Assembly: GCA_022709995.1 (NCBI GenBank)
Contig: JAKLHU010000069.1
Span: 1-8,366 of the forward strand
Reading direction: 5' to 3'
DNA from: Verrucomicrobiota bacterium
GTDB taxonomy: Bacteria > Verrucomicrobiota > Lentisphaeria > Oligosphaerales > Oligosphaeraceae
DNA length: 8,366 nucleotides
In this document: one piece after another, positions 6,818 to 8,366 of the stretch
Layout of the letters: every line of letters starts with the position of its first letter
How positions within the stretch are numbered: position 1 is the stretch's first letter
The notes under the pieces: model-generated
What the model saw: the letters and a program-made list of their open reading frames with translations, nothing else
Database searches by the model: none
What the model was told of the DNA's origin: nothing
Position numbers and translations under genes: made by a program

Positions 6818-8344
6818 TCAGCGGCCGATCCCGGACGCCAGCGCCGCCAGGATGGCGTCGGCGACGAACGCGTGTCCGGCGGCGGACAGATGGACGCCGT
6901 CAGCCGGGCTGAACAGCGACGGCTTGTCCGGATGGTTCTTCATCGGGGTATAGACGTCCAGATAGGCGATGCCCAGTTCCTTGCCCAGCTTCTGCAAAAC
7001 GTCATTGAAAGCCTCGACATGCACGGGCAGGCCAAAGAGGCTGGCGTTGGGACGCGTCGGCAGGGCCTTCTCGTGGTTGCGCCGGCAGATTTCCTCGACC
7101 ATGGAGGCGCCGGAGATGAAGACGATGGGCGCTTGGCTCTGCTGCCGGATCTGCGCGATCACCTTGCGAAAGGACGCATCCTGGGCCTCCGGCGGAACCA
7201 CGGCGACCTTGAGGTCGCTTTTCGCGGTGGTCTTGGTGTCATTATGCCCCAGGAAGATGAAGATCAGGTCATATTTTTCGTTCCACAGGCCGTCGTACAT
7301 CTCCTGGCGGTGCGCCGGCCGGCCGTACATCCGGTCCTCCATGCGCGTGATGTAGTCGCCGCCAATGCCGGCATTGCGGAAGCTGGCCAGGCCGGGGAAG
7401 GCCTGGTTCAACCAGAGGTCGACTTTGTCGCAGTAATTACGGCCGCGGTCGAAATCTGTCAGGCTGTCGCCGAGATACAGGATCCGCAGCGGCTTGGTCA
7501 GGGCGGCGCCCTTGGCCAGACTCAACGAACGGGCAATGCTTTCCGGCGTGGCAAAGGCGATGTTAACGTTGGCGGTGGCGCCACCCGAGCAGACGGTGAC
7601 CCGGCAGTCGGCCGGCTGTTCCGAAACGAACCAGGCGCTGGGCACGACGGCCTTGCCCTCGGCGGTGCTCGTCAGTTCATGGCACACCGGCGCGTCCTTG
7701 CCTTTGACAACGCTGACAAACACCGGCGCCTGCGGCAGCGTCGCCATGACCAGGTCCTTGGCTTCGCCCATCGGCAGCACCAGGTGCCCGGCCGGCGCGG
7801 TCACGAACGCCCCCGGCTGGACCACGGTCTCCAGGCTGACGTCGTCAAGAAACGCCTCGCCCCCGCCGCGCAGTTCGACGACCATGGCCAGGGCATTGAC
7901 CATCCGCCGGCTCACATCAATCGTATAGCTGACTTTCTGCCAGGCGTCCGTTAACTTCGTCCCCTCTTCCTGCCAATCATATTCATAGGGCGGCTTGCCT
8001 TCCACCGGGGCGACGTAGCGGATGCCGCCCAGATGCAGCGTGCCGGAACCCCGCGCCCACAAACTGAAGGCATACATTTTCCCGGACGCGTCGGTCTGCC
8101 GGCTGCGCAGCAGAAGCCGGCCGAAGACAGTGCCCCGGGCCGGCGCCGAGACCAGGCGGATGACGCCCTTGCCCGCGTGCGCCTGCGCAGCGTCCTGGAT
8201 GTGCTCCACGGCGCCGGCCCAGTACGTCTGTGCGTCCAACAGGGTGTTGCCCTTCTCGAAACCTGGGTCCTTCAACATGTTCGCCGCCAGAACGGCGCCG
8301 CCAGCCAGCCAAACCCCAAGCAAAAACATGATTCGCCTGTTCAT
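6818..8344 (-). CDS. Secreted modular SGNH/GDSL hydrolase (esterase or deacetylase) with N-terminal carbohydrate-binding-like region
   Basis: This 508-residue protein starts with a signal peptide (MNRRIMFLLGVWLAGGAVLA, cleavage near residue 20-21). The next region, about 22-175, opens with NMLKDPGFEKG, the typical first strand of CBM4/9-type carbohydrate-binding beta-sandwiches. It is followed by a beta-rich stretch of about 180-280 that I cannot name. The C-terminal SGNH hydrolase carries block I GDSLTD with nucleophile Ser294, block II NAGIGGD (Gly in 326-329), block III GHND with Asn368, and block V DGVHLSAAGH with Asp482 and His485. All four catalytic blocks are intact. Such enzymes hydrolyse esters, often acetyl groups on polysaccharides; together with the binding region and secretion this suggests action on glycans outside the cell. 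The substrate is unknown. The ATG at 8344 is chosen for the GGAAAGG 7 bases upstream and for the signal peptide beginning right there. The gap to the next minus-strand gene is 199 bases, so co-transcription is uncertain. Confidence 0.93.
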   Translation of the reverse strand: MNRRIMFLLGVWLAGGAVLAANMLKDPGFEKGNTLLDAQTYWAGAVEHIQDAAQAHAGKGVIRLVSAPARGTVFGRLLLRSRQTDASGKMYAFSLWARGSGTLHLGGIRYVAPVEGKPPYEYDWQEEGTKLTDAWQKVSYTIDVSRRMVNALAMVVELRGGGEAFLDDVSLETVVQPGAFVTAPAGHLVLPMGEAKDLVMATLPQAPVFVSVVKGKDAPVCHELTSTAEGKAVVPSAWFVSEQPADCRVTVCSGGATANVNIAFATPESIARSLSLAKGAALTKPLRILYLGDSLTDFDRGRNYCDKVDLWLNQAFPGLASFRNAGIGGDYITRMEDRMYGRPAHRQEMYDGLWNEKYDLIFIFLGHNDTKTTAKSDLKVAVVPPEAQDASFRKVIAQIRQQSQAPIVFISGASMVEEICRRNHEKALPTRPNASLFGLPVHVEAFNDVLQKLGKELGIAYLDVYTPMKNHPDKPSLFSPADGVHLSAAGHAFVADAILAALASGIGR

Positions 8345-8351
8345 TCGCTTG

Positions 8352-8358
8352 CCTTTCC
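8352..8358 (-). promoter_or_regulatory. Ribosome binding site for the SGNH hydrolase gene
   Basis: GGAAAGG on the minus strand, 7 bases before the ATG at 8344. The promoter must lie beyond the window edge. Confidence 0.5.
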
Positions 8359-8366
8359 ATGATGGT

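Noticed and set aside
6617..7954. A 445-codon plus-strand frame opposite the SGNH hydrolase gene
   Set aside because: It is antisense to a gene with all SGNH blocks intact and shows no domain of its own.

Overview
The window is a GC-rich, gene-dense bacterial chromosomal segment with five genes or gene parts tightly packed on two strands. The gene content is a MoxR ATPase, a DUF58 protein and a TgpA-like transglutaminase, followed by a DUF4159 protein and a secreted modular SGNH esterase. Together with the high GC, this suggests a member of the PVC group, possibly Lentisphaerota, Verrucomicrobiota or Planctomycetota. That assignment rests on family memory and style only; there is no rRNA or marker gene here. 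I see no phage, IS, CRISPR, tRNA or rRNA signal.

Layout. Bases 2-4800, plus strand: a three-gene operon of a MoxR-type AAA+ ATPase (5' end outside the window), a DUF58 membrane protein, and a large membrane-anchored transglutaminase-like protein. This is the well-known MoxR/DUF58/transglutaminase module, thought to act in chaperone-like remodelling and cell-envelope maturation. Bases 4801-4943: a 143-base gap with a perfect 16-base palindrome and a purine-rich Shine-Dalgarno-like run. Bases 4944-5573, plus strand: a short orphan ABC-transporter ATPase of the nitrate/sulfonate/taurine type, with no permease or binding protein beside it. Bases 5581-6618, minus strand: a secreted DUF4159 protein that converges on the ATPase gene with only 7 bases between stop codons. 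Bases 6818-8344, minus strand: a secreted SGNH/GDSL hydrolase with an N-terminal carbohydrate-binding-like region.

How they may work together. MoxR and DUF58 are probably co-translated partners, with the transglutaminase as the membrane or periplasmic effector. As I recall, DUF4159 proteins often accompany MoxR/DUF58 clusters in other bacteria, so this one could belong to the same process although it lies on the opposite strand. The SGNH hydrolase looks like a separate extracellular polysaccharide-deacylating enzyme.

The most notable observation is a single in-frame TAG at 152-154. It replaces a strongly conserved glutamine codon in an otherwise intact MoxR gene. The cause could be a sequencing or assembly error, a fresh nonsense mutation, or amber read-through. 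None of the five genes that end in this window, nor MoxR itself, uses TAG as its terminal stop. I found no convincing evidence for a wholly new biological system.
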